NCBI GenBank assembly: GCA_034436335.1
Contig: DAOTVO010000010.1
Span: 1 to 50,465, forward strand
Direction of reading: 5' to 3'
Source: UBA877 sp034436335
Lineage (GTDB): Bacteria > Chloroflexota > Anaerolineae > Anaerolineales > Villigracilaceae
DNA length: 50,465 nt
Below are positions 50,387 to 50,465 of the stretch, in pieces. Position 1 is the stretch's first letter. Each line of letters opens with the position of its first letter. The notes below the pieces were generated by a model, which made no database searches, was not told the DNA's origin, and saw only the letters and a list, made by a program, of their open reading frames with translations. The position numbers were made by a program, and so were the translations under genes.

Positions 50387-50465
50387 TGCTCCCATTCATT
50401 GTACAACACTCTGAAGCACTCATCAACTTTGTTCTTGCACTGCAACCTGCCCTTTCCCAACCTCA
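50387..50465 (+). CDS. Start of a probable transposase, cut by the window edge
   Basis: ATG 50387 opens a frame of 26 codons to the end of the window, beginning MLPFIVQHSEALINFVLA and continuing LQPALSQP. This resembles the N-terminus of IS701/IS4-like DDE transposases, which begin with a short helical segment containing INF and LSKPQ-type words. AGAGGAAACC precedes it. Too short for certainty. Confidence 0.5.

Overview
The window is a GC-rich, densely coded bacterial chromosome segment. Its gene content suggests a member of the Chloroflexota, probably Anaerolineae-like: many lipoproteins, paired PilZ proteins, KaiC-like and SAF-domain proteins, a SEDS/PBP fusion, and abundant short palindromic and heptameric repeats. 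This placement is an inference, since no rRNA or other marker gene is present. I see no tRNA, rRNA or CRISPR array.

Layout. Positions 1-1930 hold an insertion sequence whose transposase reads leftward off the window edge. Positions 1980-10118 form a zinc block transcribed leftward: a Fur-family regulator (probably Zur), a VapBC-type toxin-antitoxin pair, a small membrane protein, ZnuA, ZnuC, ZnuB, an M1 zinc metallopeptidase lipoprotein and an unidentified lipoprotein. The regulator and znuA are preceded by matching 17-bp operators (14/17 identical). Positions 10122-20019 hold a rhodanese, a DUF3298-like lipoprotein, a YprB-like nuclease, a D-Ala-D-Ala-ligase-like ATP-grasp enzyme, a GNAT gene split by an in-frame TGA, a heterodimeric ABC exporter, an inositol monophosphatase and a response regulator.

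Positions 20027-27511 carry selA and an M24 peptidase, then a glycogen block (malQ, glgC, glgA). Positions 27611-31976 carry two PilZ genes separated by a 120-bp MITE-like element with a 9-bp target duplication, an adenosine deaminase, two riboflavin genes and an SDR. Positions 32385-38377 are a complete five-gene oligopeptide ABC operon with promoter, leader and terminator. Positions 38419-45907 hold an S9 peptidase, small proteins, a SEDS glycosyltransferase fused to a catalytically degenerate penicillin-binding domain, tyrS and a SAF-domain protein behind a possible attenuator. Positions 46050-48283 are a decaying signalling module: a receiver with Glu at the phosphorylation site, a KaiC-like gene broken by a stop, and a frameshifted kinase remnant. 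The window ends with a zinc-ribbon membrane protein, panE and the start of another probable transposase.

Repeats are a strong theme. A 51-bp palindromic unit forms two arrays and supplies the last codons of the Fur-family gene. Degenerate heptamer tandem repeats occur at several sites, and in two neighbouring lipoprotein genes they have become coding sequence in the N-terminal export or linker region.
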